Assembly (NCBI GenBank): GCA_014529385.2
Contig: CM043945.1
Location: forward strand, 143,662,741 to 143,726,740
DNA: 64,000 bases
Direction of reading: 5' to 3'
From: Adiantum capillus-veneris
Taxonomy: Eukaryota > Streptophyta > Polypodiopsida > Polypodiales > Pteridaceae
Position 1 is the stretch's first letter. The number at the start of each line of letters is the position of its first letter. Below, one piece after another: positions 22,992-36,329 of the stretch. The notes under the pieces are model-generated. The model ran no database searches. It worked only from the letters and a program-made list of their open reading frames with translations, and was not told the DNA's origin. A program made the position numbers and the translations under genes.

Positions 22992-23796
22992 TGTTAGGAA
23001 ATAAGACGTAGCTAAATAGATAATTGAGTAGATTACTTAATGGAGAGAGACAAATTTATATACACGAGATTATAGTGTAGAGAGAGAGAGAGAGAGAGAG
23101 TACACACGATATACATGGTTCACCCAATGTGGACTACGTCCACGGGAAAGCAGCCACTCAATGGCTTTGGTACTTCAAAACAAGAAGTAGTTTACAAAGG
23201 GATTATACCCTTAATGGAGCTCCCGCCTTGCTTCACTCTCACCACCTCACACTCACCTTGTTGCATCAACTTCACACTATGAAATGTGTGTAGAAATGGC
23301 CTCCTTTTATAGGCCAAAAGGGCTGCCCTCTCTTATGAGAGACAGCCATGTGTAGCCGCCCTTGTGCGAATAAGTCCAAATCGGACCCTCCAATCCGCCC
23401 ATGTGTGGCCGCCCTTGAGAAGACAAGTCCGCTTTTGAATTCGGCCACCGGCCATTGACTTCCGACCACCGGCCACCGGCCATTGACTTCCGACCACCAG
23501 CCATTGGCCATTGACTACCGGCCACCGGCCAACCGACCGGTTGTTTTCCGACCACTTTCCGACCGCCGACCGGCCATAATATTCCGGCGAAAAGGAATAT
23601 TCCGGCGAAAAAAAGTCTCGGGGGCCTCCGCCCCCGAGGCCTTTAAAGTTGCCCCTGATTCTTGTCCGTGAAAATTTTGGTTTCCGGTGAGTGATTTTCC
23701 TTCACGCACGATGGCTTCTCCTCATAATGGGGGCCTTACAAATGTGCACTTTTACCACAGAAAATTACAAGGGTAAATCAGGCTCCATACTTAACA
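22992..23796 (-). repeat. CopB 5' LTR
   Basis: It is 805 bases. It differs from the 3' LTR by a shorter GA tract, an extra GC-rich unit near 23465-23495, an 18-base duplication near 23590-23607 and three G/A changes (near 23112, 23132 and 23746). The TATA box on the minus strand lies at about 23303-23313. Confidence 0.95.
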
Positions 23797-24711
23797 TTGG
23801 CCACCCAGGGTTTGTAGCCTGGTTAAGCCGTTATAGACTTTGCTTAGATGAAGGGCTCGTGAGCTATAGATGCAAAAATCATCTATGAAAACCCGTATTG
23901 ATGTTCCAAAGTAGGGTTGGAAAACAAATGTCACATAGCGTTGAAATGTGGCTGGGGCGTTGGTGAGGCCAAATGGCATCACTCTGTAAGCAAAACATCC
24001 CCAAGGTGTGATGAAGGTTGTCTTCTTCTGATCCTCCTCCGCAATGCTAATTTGGAAGTATCCTGAGTAGCCATCGCATACTGTGTAGCGTTCGTGACCT
24101 GCCACTTCATTGAGTATTTCATCCTGGAATGGGAGGGGAAAATGGTCCCTCTTCATGGCTGCGTTGAGAGGTTTATAATCCACACAGACTCTCCATTTAC
24201 CATTTTTTTTTGGTGTGACTACTACTGGGGAGACCCATTCTGAGTCTTCGACAGGGTAGATGAAACCTGCTTGTAGCAAACTCCTTACTTCTTTAAGAAA
24301 TTCCTCTTGTTGGATTACTCCAAGTCTTTTGAGCTTCTGTACAACGGGTTTACTGCCTTCCTTGAGCTTTATGTGGTGTTGCACTACTGTAATTCCTGTG
24401 ATCTTATCATAGCCATCAATGAACAAAGTAGTGAAGTTGCCTAACATGGAGACATACTCCTTCCTTTCTTCATTGCTTAACTCATTTGAGAGCATTTTTT
24501 GTAGCTTACCTGCATCCTCCAATGACTGCTTACCTGATGGTCCCTCTTGGTTTGCTGAGGTTGCTTCAAATTGTGTTAATCTGTTTGGGTCTTTAAGAAT
24601 GACTCCCATTACTTCGATGCTACTGTCACTCCCGTTGGTGGTGGTTGTGTCTTCTCCTGAGGTAGACAAGGAGTCGCTGGTGGACTCGTCTTCTGAAGCC
24701 TCCAAGATCAT
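23797..24711 (-). pseudogene. GyB reverse transcriptase, 5' part, interrupted by CopB
   Basis: An acidic Ser/Thr-rich linker leads into RT. HHIKLKEGSKPVVQKLKRLG, WVSPVVVTPKKNGKWRVCVD, YTVCDGYSGYFQISIAEEDQ, MPFGLTNAPATFQRY and VFIDDFCIYSS follow in order, the last with the catalytic Asp pair. CopB entered shortly after the catalytic box at a TTGGC site. Two in-frame stops (near 24739 and 24712) lie between protease and RT. RT copies the element's RNA into DNA in the particle. Confidence 0.92.
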
Positions 24712-24738
24712 ATTGCGCTACTTTCCAGTCCTCATGTC

Positions 24739-25194
24739 TTAGAATATGGACTTCCCTTTAGCATCCTTCATCTGGATCATCCCGGTGCTCCAATCTTGTT
24801 TGGCTTCCATGGCCATAAGCCAAGGCCTTCCAAGAATGATGGGGTAGTCCTCCCCTTTGTGTGGCATGACGAAGATGTCTACTTCCACTTCCGTATTGAA
24901 TGCTTTTACTTTGACCGCATTTACAATGCCTACGCGTTTCACTCTTACATTGTTTGCCATCTTGGCTCGGCAGGGTGCCGGCCTACTTACCTCTAGACCT
25001 AGGTGGTGCATCATCTTCTCACTCATGACGCATATTTGCGCGCCACCATCTATGTAGATGTTTGAAATCCGCTGTCCTTTGATGTGAGCGTCCATGGTTG
25101 GCAAGATGTCATCGAGATCCCTCCCAGAGATAGCCCCAGCTATCCGTGGTTTTGATTTCCTGGTAATTACCATTTTCGTCCATTGCCTCCTCAT
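24739..25194 (-). pseudogene. GyB aspartic protease
   Basis: Retropepsin-type protease of the gypsy polyprotein. The active site reads NIYIDGGAQICVMSEKMMHH (D-G-G, usual in Tat elements). The C-terminal part has YPIILGRPWLMAMEAKQDWS. The frame is open for 151 codons and ends at a stop at 24739. It runs in the same frame as RT beyond two stops, so it was once part of one polyprotein. Confidence 0.88.
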
Positions 25195-25523
25195 TCTGGG
25201 TGCAAGGTGGAGTAATTGGGGCCAAGTATCTTCGGGCCCTGCATTAACACATCCTGAACTAAATCATAGGGTTGTGCTTCCTCACCTAGTGAGAAGTCTA
25301 CGATGTCTATCTTCCGCCACGGTTTAGCTGCTTGCTTGCTAGACTCGGCTTTCCCTTTCATCTTCTCTTCTTTTTGAGATTCCTCCTCATGCCTCACACG
25401 ATTCACTCCCATAGCATCCACTTCTTTTACCTTCGCTTTTCCTTTGTGCTTCTCTTGAGCTGACTCTTCTACCTTCGCCTTCCCTTTAGCCTCTAAGCTA
25501 ATGACACGCACCGCTTGGTTCAC
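25191..25523 (-). pseudogene. GyB Gag-protease linker
   Basis: Lys/Glu/Ala-rich, low-complexity, with KGKAKVEESAQEKHKGKAKV, then PYDLVQDVLMQGPKI, which is a block seen just before protease in Tat elements. It overlaps gag in another frame, which shows that an indel lies nearby. Confidence 0.75.
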
Positions 25524-26490
25524 CGCAGGTGGTGGGGGTAGTGGCGGAATGAGAGGTTGGGGTGGTGGTTTCTATTGTATAGGTGGTCGCAGGATTTGGA
25601 TTGCTGGGATTGGTCCTGGCTGCCTTGGTGGTGGTCTTACTCTTGGCGGAGAGATCTGATTCTGTCTCCCCCCTCTGTTGAAATTTTGCCTTCTTGGGTG
25701 TGGACAGTAGTACATTCCATGGCCGTCTTCCCCGCAGTTGTAACAGTGGTATTCTGGGTTCTGCCTTCGTTGTCCTCTTCCTTGTTCTGGATTTCTGCCA
25801 GATGCATTCTTGCTGCACCAGATGCACAGATAAACTCTCTAGTTGGGTGGTGATGCGACTCAGCAGGTCTTGTTGTTCCTCTGTTGTCTCCTGTGGTTGG
25901 ACTCTATGATTGGTTGTTGTAGCCACTGGGGTTGGTCGGGCCGATCTTGTTTCCTCTGACTTGTTTACTCTTGCTTGCATGCGCAGCTTCTTGTCTTTAA
26001 GGCGAGCTACTTCAACTGCCAACTCATATGTTCCAGGAAACCTTTCCTTCACCTTCTCTCTAAGCGACGACCATAGACCAACAATGAAACGGTCCTTCTT
26101 CAAGAAATTAGGCGCTCCTTCGCCTTCCTCCAGTGTGGCAACCCACCTCTCCCATAAGTCCACAAACTTTGACTCGTAGGTGGCGTACTCCAGCAGGCCT
26201 GCCTGCTTTAATTCTGTCAATAGCTGCCATAGCTTCTCCTAGGTTGTGCCTCCACCAAACCTCTTTACAAAAGCAGCCCTTAACACATCCCATGCATTCT
26301 TGGTAGCCTGGGGCAATGCATTATACCAGGACTTGGCCTCTACTTTCATCAGTAGAGGAAACATTCTGAGTCGTGAAGCGTCATCATCTTTGTTGGAGAC
26401 GACACAAGCAATGTCAAAATCGTCCAAAAAATCAGTGGTGAGATCCTCACCCTTCTTTCCACTGAACGTGGGGAAAGAAACACTTGCCAT
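25498..26490 (-). pseudogene. GyB Gag
   Basis: It starts at ATG (26488-26490) with MASVSFPTFSGKKGEDLTTD. The capsid-like domain includes RLRMFPLLMKVEAKSWYNAL, WDVLRAAFVKRFGG and YESKFVDLWERWVATLEEGE. A TAG near 26239 interrupts it; the same frame continues to 25498. A zinc knuckle CYNCGEDGHGMYYC (CX2CX4HX4C) is readable on the minus strand at about 25705-25747 but in another frame, so an indel lies before it. Gag assembles the particle and binds RNA. Confidence 0.87.
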
Positions 26491-27536
26491 GGTGGTGACT
26501 CGGAAAATTACAAACCTTTTTTTTAAAAAACATCAACAGCAACGGCTCATAGCGGCTTTACAAGGGCGAACAGATAGGCTAAAACAGGATAAAAATAGAG
26601 ACATTAAAGGAATGATGGTAATCTAGTATGGGGAGAATGATAGGGTTCGGGGAATTGAGGATTTCTCCTAGTACTGTCGCACCGAATAGGTAAACAATCT
26701 TCTGTTGGTAGAAGACTTTTCTATCTACATAGATATTCACATGCATATGCTGCAGGAATCTGAACGGGAATGCCGTCGGCCCGTTTTCCATCATGCACAA
26801 AGGGTGAAATACTTACTTATACTCTTACCATGCCAGTGTTGATGAGTCGGCACATCCACAAGAGGTCGTCACCTTTCATGGGCTCTACCCTTCCTTCGTT
26901 GCTTAGCACGTACGGGGTGATGGCGAGCGTCTGACCACTCCCAGTCTCTTGGCTAACAGCAATTGTAGGTAATTTCCGTAATTGGCGTGTTGCATGAATT
27001 CTACTCCATTCAGCTGCAGCTAATCTCCAGCCCACTGGGTCTCTCCCGTGGTAGAGAGCTTCTTCAGGATAAGTTGTACAAGGAGGGGAGGAAGGTCCTC
27101 CACTCCCTTCCCAAAACAGCGAGAGCAGTAGCCGAACCACTCTTCTCTAGGACATGGGAATATTCTCACCACTTCTTCTTCTGGATTGTCGAAGTGGATT
27201 GGTAGCACTCGCATGCGTCGTGAAAATCGGTAGGCGACCTTCCGCCGCTTAGCTTCGGATGACTTCTTCTTTGACAAAGTGGGTACAACCCGGCTCTCTG
27301 AGCTTGAAGCACTTGCTTGGCCAGATGCTTCTCCCTTCGGGATCATGTGTTTCCAGGCTAGCCTATCTTCTTCTTGCCCTTGGCTCGAGCAGCCCCTTTA
27401 GGCCACTTTGGGGTTTTATCTTTGACTGCAGTTTCTTTGGGGAAAAAAAGGCCTCACCGTCTGCTTTCCTTCCTTGATGTGAATGACCTCCTTGCGATGA
27501 ATGTCAATGTAGAAGACTTCAGCCCTTCCACTGCCT
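26491..27536 (-). pseudogene. GyB upstream ORF, decayed continuation, before gag
   Basis: Two open minus-strand stretches (27020-27346 and 26817-27140) overlap in different frames. The first has a basic segment (SEAKRRKVAYRFSRRMRVLP), then RIFPCPREEWFGYCSRCFGK. The second has GRDPVGWRLAAAEWSRIHAT. I do not recognise a domain. Their position between the zinc-knuckle ORF and gag suggests they are parts of one extra protein broken by frameshifts. The stretch 26491-26816 shows nothing convincing. Confidence 0.5.
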
Positions 27537-27776
27537 TCATTGCTGGCACTCATCGACCGTGTGCCTTGGTTGACAACAGTGATGGCACCTCACCAATCTC
27601 CCACCTGATGCTTTCGATTTATAGTTAGAACGAGCGACACGAGATGGAGAATTTACCTCTTGAATGTTGATGACACTGCAGCCTGGTAGTAGCACCTCAA
27701 TGAAGGCGGCTAGGGCCTCCTTCGTCTCTTCTTCTTCCGTCCTCCAGTTAGAAAATTCCTTTAGCCACTCGTCCAT
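27537..27776 (-). CDS. GyB extra 5' ORF with CCHC zinc knuckle
   Basis: An open frame of 79 codons starts at ATG (27774-27776), 54 bases downstream of the primer-binding site and far upstream of gag. It opens with MDEWLKEFSNWRTEEEETKE and ends with CHHCCQPRHTVDEC, a full CX2CX4HX4C zinc knuckle. Such knuckles bind nucleic acid and normally sit at the end of Gag, which here lies more than 1 kb downstream and has its own. Ogre-type Tat elements are known to carry an ORF of unknown function before gag. This may be that ORF, or the end of a decayed duplicate Gag. The function is unknown. Confidence 0.6.
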   Translation of the reverse strand: MDEWLKEFSNWRTEEEETKEALAAFIEVLLPGCSVINIQEVNSPSRVARSNYKSKASGGRLVRCHHCCQPRHTVDECQQ

Positions 27777-27830
27777 GATTGATAGTGGGCGTCACTTTCA
27801 GCATTGTAAACTGAAGGGTCTTAGAAAAGC

Positions 27831-27850
27831 CCTCCTCGGTGGGGGCACCA
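27831..27850 (-). other. GyB primer-binding site
   Basis: Two bases inside the 5' LTR the minus strand reads TGGTGCCCCCACCGAGGAGG. It has the TGG start and position of a primer-binding site. I do not assign the tRNA. Confidence 0.75.
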
Positions 27851-27852
27851 AA

Positions 27853-30094
<2,242 letters not shown>

Positions 30095-30329
30095 GTGTAC
30101 CCAATGTTATTTCTTTTTACTAACTCAAACAGACTTGTTTTGGAAGGATTAAGCTCTCACAAGATTGATAAAAACTCATATGACAACACCATTAACGGCC
30201 AATTGAAGTCAAGTCCCACTTTGGCTAACCATTAGCAACTTGTGGCTTTTAGGGTGTCATTTTTAAGTAAGTTAATTGTTATTCAAGATATTTTGCTTGG
30301 TGGTGTGCATCTAGTCTTTTTTTTTCCCA
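30095..30329. other. Unassigned sequence right of GyB
   Basis: It starts with the GTGT duplication. No protein-like sequence is seen. It is continuous with 13210-13334 once GyB is removed. Confidence 0.5.
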
Positions 30330-31510
30330 CAATGAGTAGCCCGCTGCTGACCCCGCCCACCTCACGAACCCATTATCCCCAACGCCTTTGGTGAAGCCAT
30401 CTTTGGTGAACCCGATGCAAATTTGAGATGGGGTGGGAAAATATTGAAGAGAAGGATGCCTATAGCACAAGAGGTAGCGATGCAACAATTTGCTTCTTGC
30501 ATGCAACAACAACAGACTGCACAAAATTAATTTAATTTTCATGAGTGGATTTGGAAAGTTAGATAAGTAGTGTCAAAAAAATTGCAACGGTTCAAAGGTA
30601 GAGATGTTTCAAATTTTGCCAAATTTATGAACAATCTTTGGAAGATAATGGGATTGATGATCATGAAGCAATTGAAGGGTTTTACTTAATTGTAGTGTAT
30701 GAGCTTAAGGATCAAATTGGAGAGATAAAGATTGCACAAGGAGCAAACTCATAGAATTTTAAAAAGGCATTAGAAGAGGATTATTTCCTTGAAGTTTCTC
30801 AGAGGGTAACTAAGCAGAGTTTTATGACGTTGATCCAACACAAAAATAATGACTACTACAAGAATTTGAAAATAAATTTGTGCAGTTATCTATGGGAGAG
30901 CAAAGGTCATTGAAACCGAAATGTGTAGAGCTATTTGTCTAAGCTACTGATCCACAAATTCAAAAGAGCTTGGTGCAACCACTTGAAGATTTGATAGGTG
31001 AATTGGGCTTAACATCTGATTGGAAACTAGTCTTTGAAGCACTCAACATGATTTTGAAGCATCAGATGAGGGTGATAAGTTGATTGTTGTCGATCCCATG
31101 GAGACAACATACGAGAAAATTAAAGATAAGTTAGTCTCTAGGAAAGAGAAATAAAGAAGAGCTGGTTCTTAATGAGCTCATCAAAGGTATACAAGAATTA
31201 AAATTTAATTTAAAATCTTTTAGGCTTGAAGGGGTAAGCACAAAGGGTTCCACTTCAGAGCCTAGGCAACGACCTCCATGCAAGGATTGGTATGACCACT
31301 ACATGCGGTGTGATAGTAAACACCATGAACGCAAAGACTATGAGGATTTTGATGAGGCTTAGAGGACAAATGTGGTTTTTGGAGAGACAAGAAGATGCAT
31401 CTCAGGGCAATAGGTGAGCCGCTTCGCTTGAATTATGGAAGGGGTGGTATGAAAAAGCTAGTGGAGGAGATACAATATAATGTATTAGAGAGTTTTTGCA
31501 CAATTTAGTA
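30330..31510 (+). pseudogene. Decayed retrotransposon gag remnant (separate family)
   Basis: Short frames on the plus strand, broken by stops and frameshifts, form a recognisable series. QRFKGRDVSNFAKFMNNLW (about 30585-30645) is followed by VTKQSFMTLIQHKN (about 30810), then SLKPKCVELFVQATDPQIQK and SLVQPLEDLIGELGLTSDW (about 30910-31030). A zinc-knuckle-like CDSKHHERKDYEDF lies near 31310, and LRLNYGRGGMKKLVEEI near 31425-31475. I remember similar gag-like proteins from repeat families in other plants, but no search was possible. The copy is old. Confidence 0.55.
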
Positions 31511-32109
31511 TACCACAAGGTCCAACATATCAAGTAGAATACCCATATCAAATTTGGTGAAATTTGGGTCACAAAAGTTAGACTTAAGTTAGATTCTTGA
31601 AAAGTGAGTCTATAGTCTCACTAAACAGTTGGTAACTTGGACTAATCTTGTTCAAACTCAGTGAAACTTGTTGAGAGACTACAACAAGGTGTCTATATGG
31701 AAAAACAAATCTAAAAAGTGAGAAAACTGGGAAAAGTAAATAATTTGATTATTTACTTTTGAGCCCTAGAGACAAGATTTTGAATTTTTGAGCTTGTCTA
31801 GTGCTAGAGCAACATAATACAAGGTCACTGTTCAAGTTTGGATTCCATCGAATCCAAATTATTACATGATTACTTAGTGTCTAGGTTGGAGATTAGTTCT
31901 TTAGCTCTTTACAAGGATAAAATTTGGAAGTCTCAATTTCCGATTCACTTAGCTCAAATTGGAGTGATAAACACAGAACATTTACAATAGTTAGCAAGAA
32001 TTGTACAGTCTTTGAGAGAAAACAGCTAACTTGGTTAAAATTGACACAGGAACCAGGTTGCAAAGCAAAGAATTAGGAGCTTGACAGGAGGTGAATTCAA
32101 GTCAAGTGG
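31511..32109. other. Non-coding stretch upstream of GyF
   Basis: AT-rich with no coding signal. It could hold the 5' LTR or leader of GyF, but no LTR ends, primer-binding site or second copy were recognised. Confidence 0.4.
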
Positions 32110-32149
32110 AAAAAATGGATAACAATCCAATCCGTAGGTAAGTACTGTA

Positions 32150-33409
32150 TCTAGGGCTTAACAAGTCTATATCAAACCTTAAATCTGGTCATACACTAGC
32201 AAATCAGGGCATACTTAGAGAGACCACTAGTAGGGTATTCATTGAAGAGAGCGTGAATCAAGGAGATGAATTGGGAAATATCTTTGAAGAAGTCCCAAAC
32301 ACTTAGTCCGACTCAACATTTGAAATTTCTTCCTATTTGACTCAATCAGGAACTGGAACAATAGTGCGGTATAAGCACATACTCACCTTTTATAAGACAA
32401 ATATCCGTGGAGCTCAGGTTTACCTAGATCCTAATGAAGAGTATGCCATTTGCATTGATGACCATGACACAAATTTTGAAGAGGAAATAAGAGCAAACAA
32501 ACAAACAAATAAGAGCTTCAAGCAAGTGCTAAGAGTAGAACACATATTTGATTTTCACACTCAATTTGAGGGATTTGGAATGACTTTAGAAGGAAAATCT
32601 TTGACATGGTTCCAAAACATTCCACATAGGGCAATCATGGATTTCAATATATTAGCTAAGAGATTTGTAGCTGCATGTTCCAAAACTGGGATCAAACATA
32701 ACACGATAGCTCAAATCTATAGCTTCAAACAAAAACATGGTGAGTCTGTTAGGGATTGTGAAACTAGGATGAAGCAATACATTGCAAGATGCCAAGAATT
32801 AGAAATACCAGGAGAAGAAAGATTAGTGTCATTGTTTCTAGATGGATTGCTCAATAAAGAAATTCATGCTATACTGCATAGCAAGAAGCATACGACCCTA
32901 GAAGAGTGCGTATCACATGCTATTGAATTGGAGATAATTGTTATATTTTCAATGAAGGAGATGTCCCTAATAATACTCAAAGTAAGAAAATAGCGTCCAC
33001 AAAACCAACACAAGTGGGAATAGCTGTTGCGGCACCACTTACAACCATAGAAGACATGCTCAAAAGGATGAAAAAAATGATGAGTAATATGCAAAAAGCT
33101 CCTATGAGACTACCTGGGCAAGGGATACCTCAACAAGGACAATCAATTAGGTCAAAAAAATGGTGTGCTATTGAGGGTAAATGGATAAACCATGAGACCA
33201 ATGAGTACTATTATCGACCAAAATATGATGGAAATGTTCAAAAATATGCTTATGAAACCACAAGGACAACCCATAATAGATATCATCCTAGTATGTCCCT
33301 AGTACAAAGACCACCAATGGGTATGGAAAGACCACAACGAGTGTTGTGTCAACAACCTCCATTTCTTGGACATAATGTAGTGCATTCATTCAGAAGGAGT
33401 CATAGATGA
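32150..33409 (+). pseudogene. GyF Gag, capsid part
   Basis: The open stretch 32337-32993 includes FGMTLEGKSLTWFQNIPHRA, ILAKRFVAACSKTGIKHN, ESVRDCETRMKQYIARCQEL and ERLVSLFLDGLLNKEIHAIL, the order of a retrotransposon Gag core. A frameshift near 32935 moves the continuation to 33014-33409, with KWCAIEGKWINHETNEYYYR. The coding signal extends upstream of 32337 in the same register, broken by a stop near 32303. Confidence 0.8.
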
Positions 33410-34260
33410 ACAAGCACTAGTGCATGTTACACCTTATGTTGAGCCTAGTCCATCTACAATAATGGTAGAAGGAGAGTGGTATAATTCACATCCACCTTCA
33501 ATGGAAGAGCCTCTAACTTATGCTACACCAGAGCTTACACCGATGTACTTTGTAGCTAATCAAGGTGTTAGACCTCCAATGGTAGGACCCATGATTAAGC
33601 CAAAGACTTAAAACTGCCATAATTGTGGTGCAGATGATCATTGGAAAAATGAATTTCCAAAACTTGACAAGAACATTAATCCAGTTGAAGCGTTTTGTAC
33701 ACAATGCTTCAAGAAGGGTGGGAATTTCCATGAAGACTGTCCAAAAAATCTGTTAAACAAAGGAAAAGCACTGGTGAATATAGTTTAAGTGATACCTAAT
33801 AGCTCTTCAAAAAGTGAACCTATTGTTCCAATCAAGGTGATCACTAGAGCCCAAGCTAAGAAAAAGAAACATAACTCCTTTGATGAATTAGAGAATACTA
33901 AAAATTCATCACCAAAGACCAAGAAAAAAAGACATCAAAGATCATATGAGATGAGAAAAGAGAAACAAAAGGAAGAAATTGAGGGAAAATCCAAAAATCT
34001 ATTCCAAGAAAAAATGAAAGAAACTAAGAGTGAAATCAAGGAAACCACAATAAAATTTGGAGAATCAATTTTGGTAGACAAATTTTTGAGCCAATCAATG
34101 CAACCTTGGAAGATTTCCAAGCATGACTTAAAGCATATCAAAATATGGAAAATAAATAGAAAAACTATCCTTCTCCAGATATGGAAGCAGCTAAGCTTGA
34201 AGCTTATCAAAATTTGGTAAGAATTATTCAAGAGATGCTAGAGAAATAGTACCCAAGCTT
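33410..34260 (+). pseudogene. GyF Gag, zinc-knuckle and basic C-terminal part
   Basis: CHNCGADDHWKNEF (about 33616-33660) is a CX2CX4HX4C knuckle with the last Cys changed to Phe. CTQCFKKGGNFHEDC follows near 33700-33745 with altered spacing. A lysine-rich tail (AQAKKKKHNSFDELENTKNS and more) extends to 34220. Stops interrupt the frame at 33407, 33609 and 33786. Confidence 0.7.
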
Positions 34261-34909
34261 GAGAGTATAGAAAACTTGAGGAGCTTGTGGTAGAAACCAA
34301 TAAAGAGAAATCCAAAGTGGTGGTAGAACCCCACCTTGAAACTAAAGAGCCAGAACTGATAGTTCCTGACAATGAAGATGCTTTAAATGGAATTATGTTT
34401 ATGGAGGAAAACTGGTCAGGACATTTATGGAAAAAGTGAGAGAGATTAATGATGGGAGCATAATTTTGAAGTCAGCTCCTATAGAGAAAGACTGGTTAGA
34501 AAATTTACTTCATGATATGGACATGGATATACAATCTTTGTATGGGGATTACGGCTATAAAGCCTTAGGAATTTCTACGCCTTGACTCTAAAAACACTAC
34601 CCTCTTACTTAGGAGACAACGAAGATGAGTCCATAATGTGCAAAACCACTCAGGTAAAAAGAGTGGAACATACCCTAGAGGTAGAGAACATCCATTAAAT
34701 CATGTCAACACCCATTCAATGTACTCTTACCTTGGGAGAAATGTTAAAAATCAAACCATTTTTATGGACTGATTTATAGAAAACTCTAGAGAAGGTGGGG
34801 ATAACATGGCTAATCACAAAAAAACTGGGTAAATTGAAACATAAATTAGATAACAAGGAATTAGATTCATCCCTATGAACAAAGTCGGAGAATACTATGA
34901 GGGGGAAGA
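34261..34909 (+). other. GyF degenerate Gag-protease linker
   Basis: Short acidic and lysine-rich coding-like pieces in shifting frames, without a recognisable domain. Confidence 0.45.
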
Positions 34910-35326
34910 AGGGAACACAATCATTTGGTGAGATCTAATGATGTAGAAACCATGGAAATATTGGACAATGGGGCATGCATAGCCATAGCCACAAAAGCAG
35001 TATGAGAATCATGGGGAAAACCGGCCATTAGACAAACTTGAATGAAATTACAATTGGTAGATGGACACATAGAAAAACCCCTAGGACTGTTTAAAAAAAT
35101 GATAGCTAGTTCCTGTGAAGTTGCTTATCAACATACTTTTGCGATAGTGGACTTTGAAAAGAAACTTAATTATGAAATCATCTTGGGAAGGCCATTCATG
35201 CGGCAAGTACATCTCATTCAAGATTGGGGAAACAATTACCTGTACTTGAAGCAAGTGGGATCAGTCACAAGGGTTAATTTGAAAGATCACACTTATAGAG
35301 ATGTAATGAAAACACCCATTCAGTAA
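34910..35326 (+). pseudogene. GyF aspartic protease
   Basis: METMEI-type lead-in, then ILDNGACIAIATKAV (about 34955-35000), which is the retropepsin active-site block with D-N-G. After two stops it continues as QLVDGHIEKPLGLFKKM and YEIILGRPFMRQVHLIQDWG. The same closing block is in GyD and GyE (MILGRPFMREAQMVHDWS), which supports common descent. Confidence 0.78.
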
Positions 35327-36329
35327 TTTGACTCAATCTCTTCAGCTGAATCAAAGCTTCCATCTTGGTTAAACAAAGACACACCTATTTGGATGTGTGG
35401 AGCTTCAAAAAACGGGAGTTTAAAATGAGAAGAATGTATCTTAGAAAGGGATTGCACATATGAAGCATATATACCTGAACCCTTTCCAGAGAATTTTGTT
35501 TGAGCCATTTGAATGGACTCAAATTTTCACAATAGTGGATGTGTGTGTGAATACTTCTATGCCTACTCAATTTTGCAATGAGGATGGTTATGACATAATT
35601 TCCATATAAATGATCTCAACCGTTCAAATTGAAGATGAAGTACAAGAACCCAAGGACTTACTGAAAGCTCAACAAGTCTTTTCAAATCTCCATTATGATG
35701 CTACTAATGAGTTTAAAGAACATTCAACTATGAACGATGATTCTAGACCAGAAGAAGAACATGTTAGAGCCAAACTACTCTTAAAAGGAGGAGAGAAATT
35801 TTTTTTGACTTTCCAACCCAAAAACCAAGAAGACATAAATGGTATAGAAGGAAAAGGGAAACAACTGGAAGTCTAGACCTATGCCATCAGTTTCTAGCAG
35901 AACATAGTTTTTGATGCAGATAGATGCACATGATTGTGTCAAAGAAAAAATCACGGATAGATATTCTTCAAATAACAAGCAAGGAATATCAAAAACATGA
36001 AGGAAAATGAGAAATGAGACTCATCAAAACCTAAGCACCAGGATGATGAATCATCCATGACACGGGTTGAACAAAAGAAAAAATATCAAGAGTTGAAGGA
36101 AGCTCTAAAGGAGGTGTATACTAGTGAAATAGAAATAATCAAGGAAGAGAATAAATATGTAATGAGTGTTTGATTCCATTACAAGAAATATACTCTCCAA
36201 GACCAAAAGATCATAGTAGAACAACTTGTAAGAGAACTAAGAAATCAGGGTGAGTCATATAAAGGACCTGAAAATGTAAATAAAATAGATTTAGCCGAAC
36301 CAAGAGAAGAGCCCAGACCGGCCTACATT
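35327..36329 (+). other. GyF decayed protease-RT linker
   Basis: Coding-like but heavily broken. Acidic pieces occur at 35610-35876 and charged stretches at 36060-36290. PRPAYIVNNLTEEEEYLLLI just at the right end leads directly into RT. Confidence 0.5.

Larger units (their letters stand above)
18207..23796 (-). mobile_element. CopB: young, nearly intact Ty1/copia element (TNT1/Tork-like)
   Basis: LTRs at 18207-18975 and 22992-23796 begin TGTTAGG and end CTTAACA on the plus strand. Both outer flanks carry TTGGC (18202-18206 and 23797-23801), a perfect 5-base target duplication inside the GyB RT gene. A primer-binding site and a polypurine tract sit next to the LTRs. The internal region encodes gag, protease, integrase, RT and RNase H on the minus strand, with one premature stop and one frame change. 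Ignoring length changes, I count only three base differences between the LTRs, so the insertion is recent. Confidence 0.96.
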
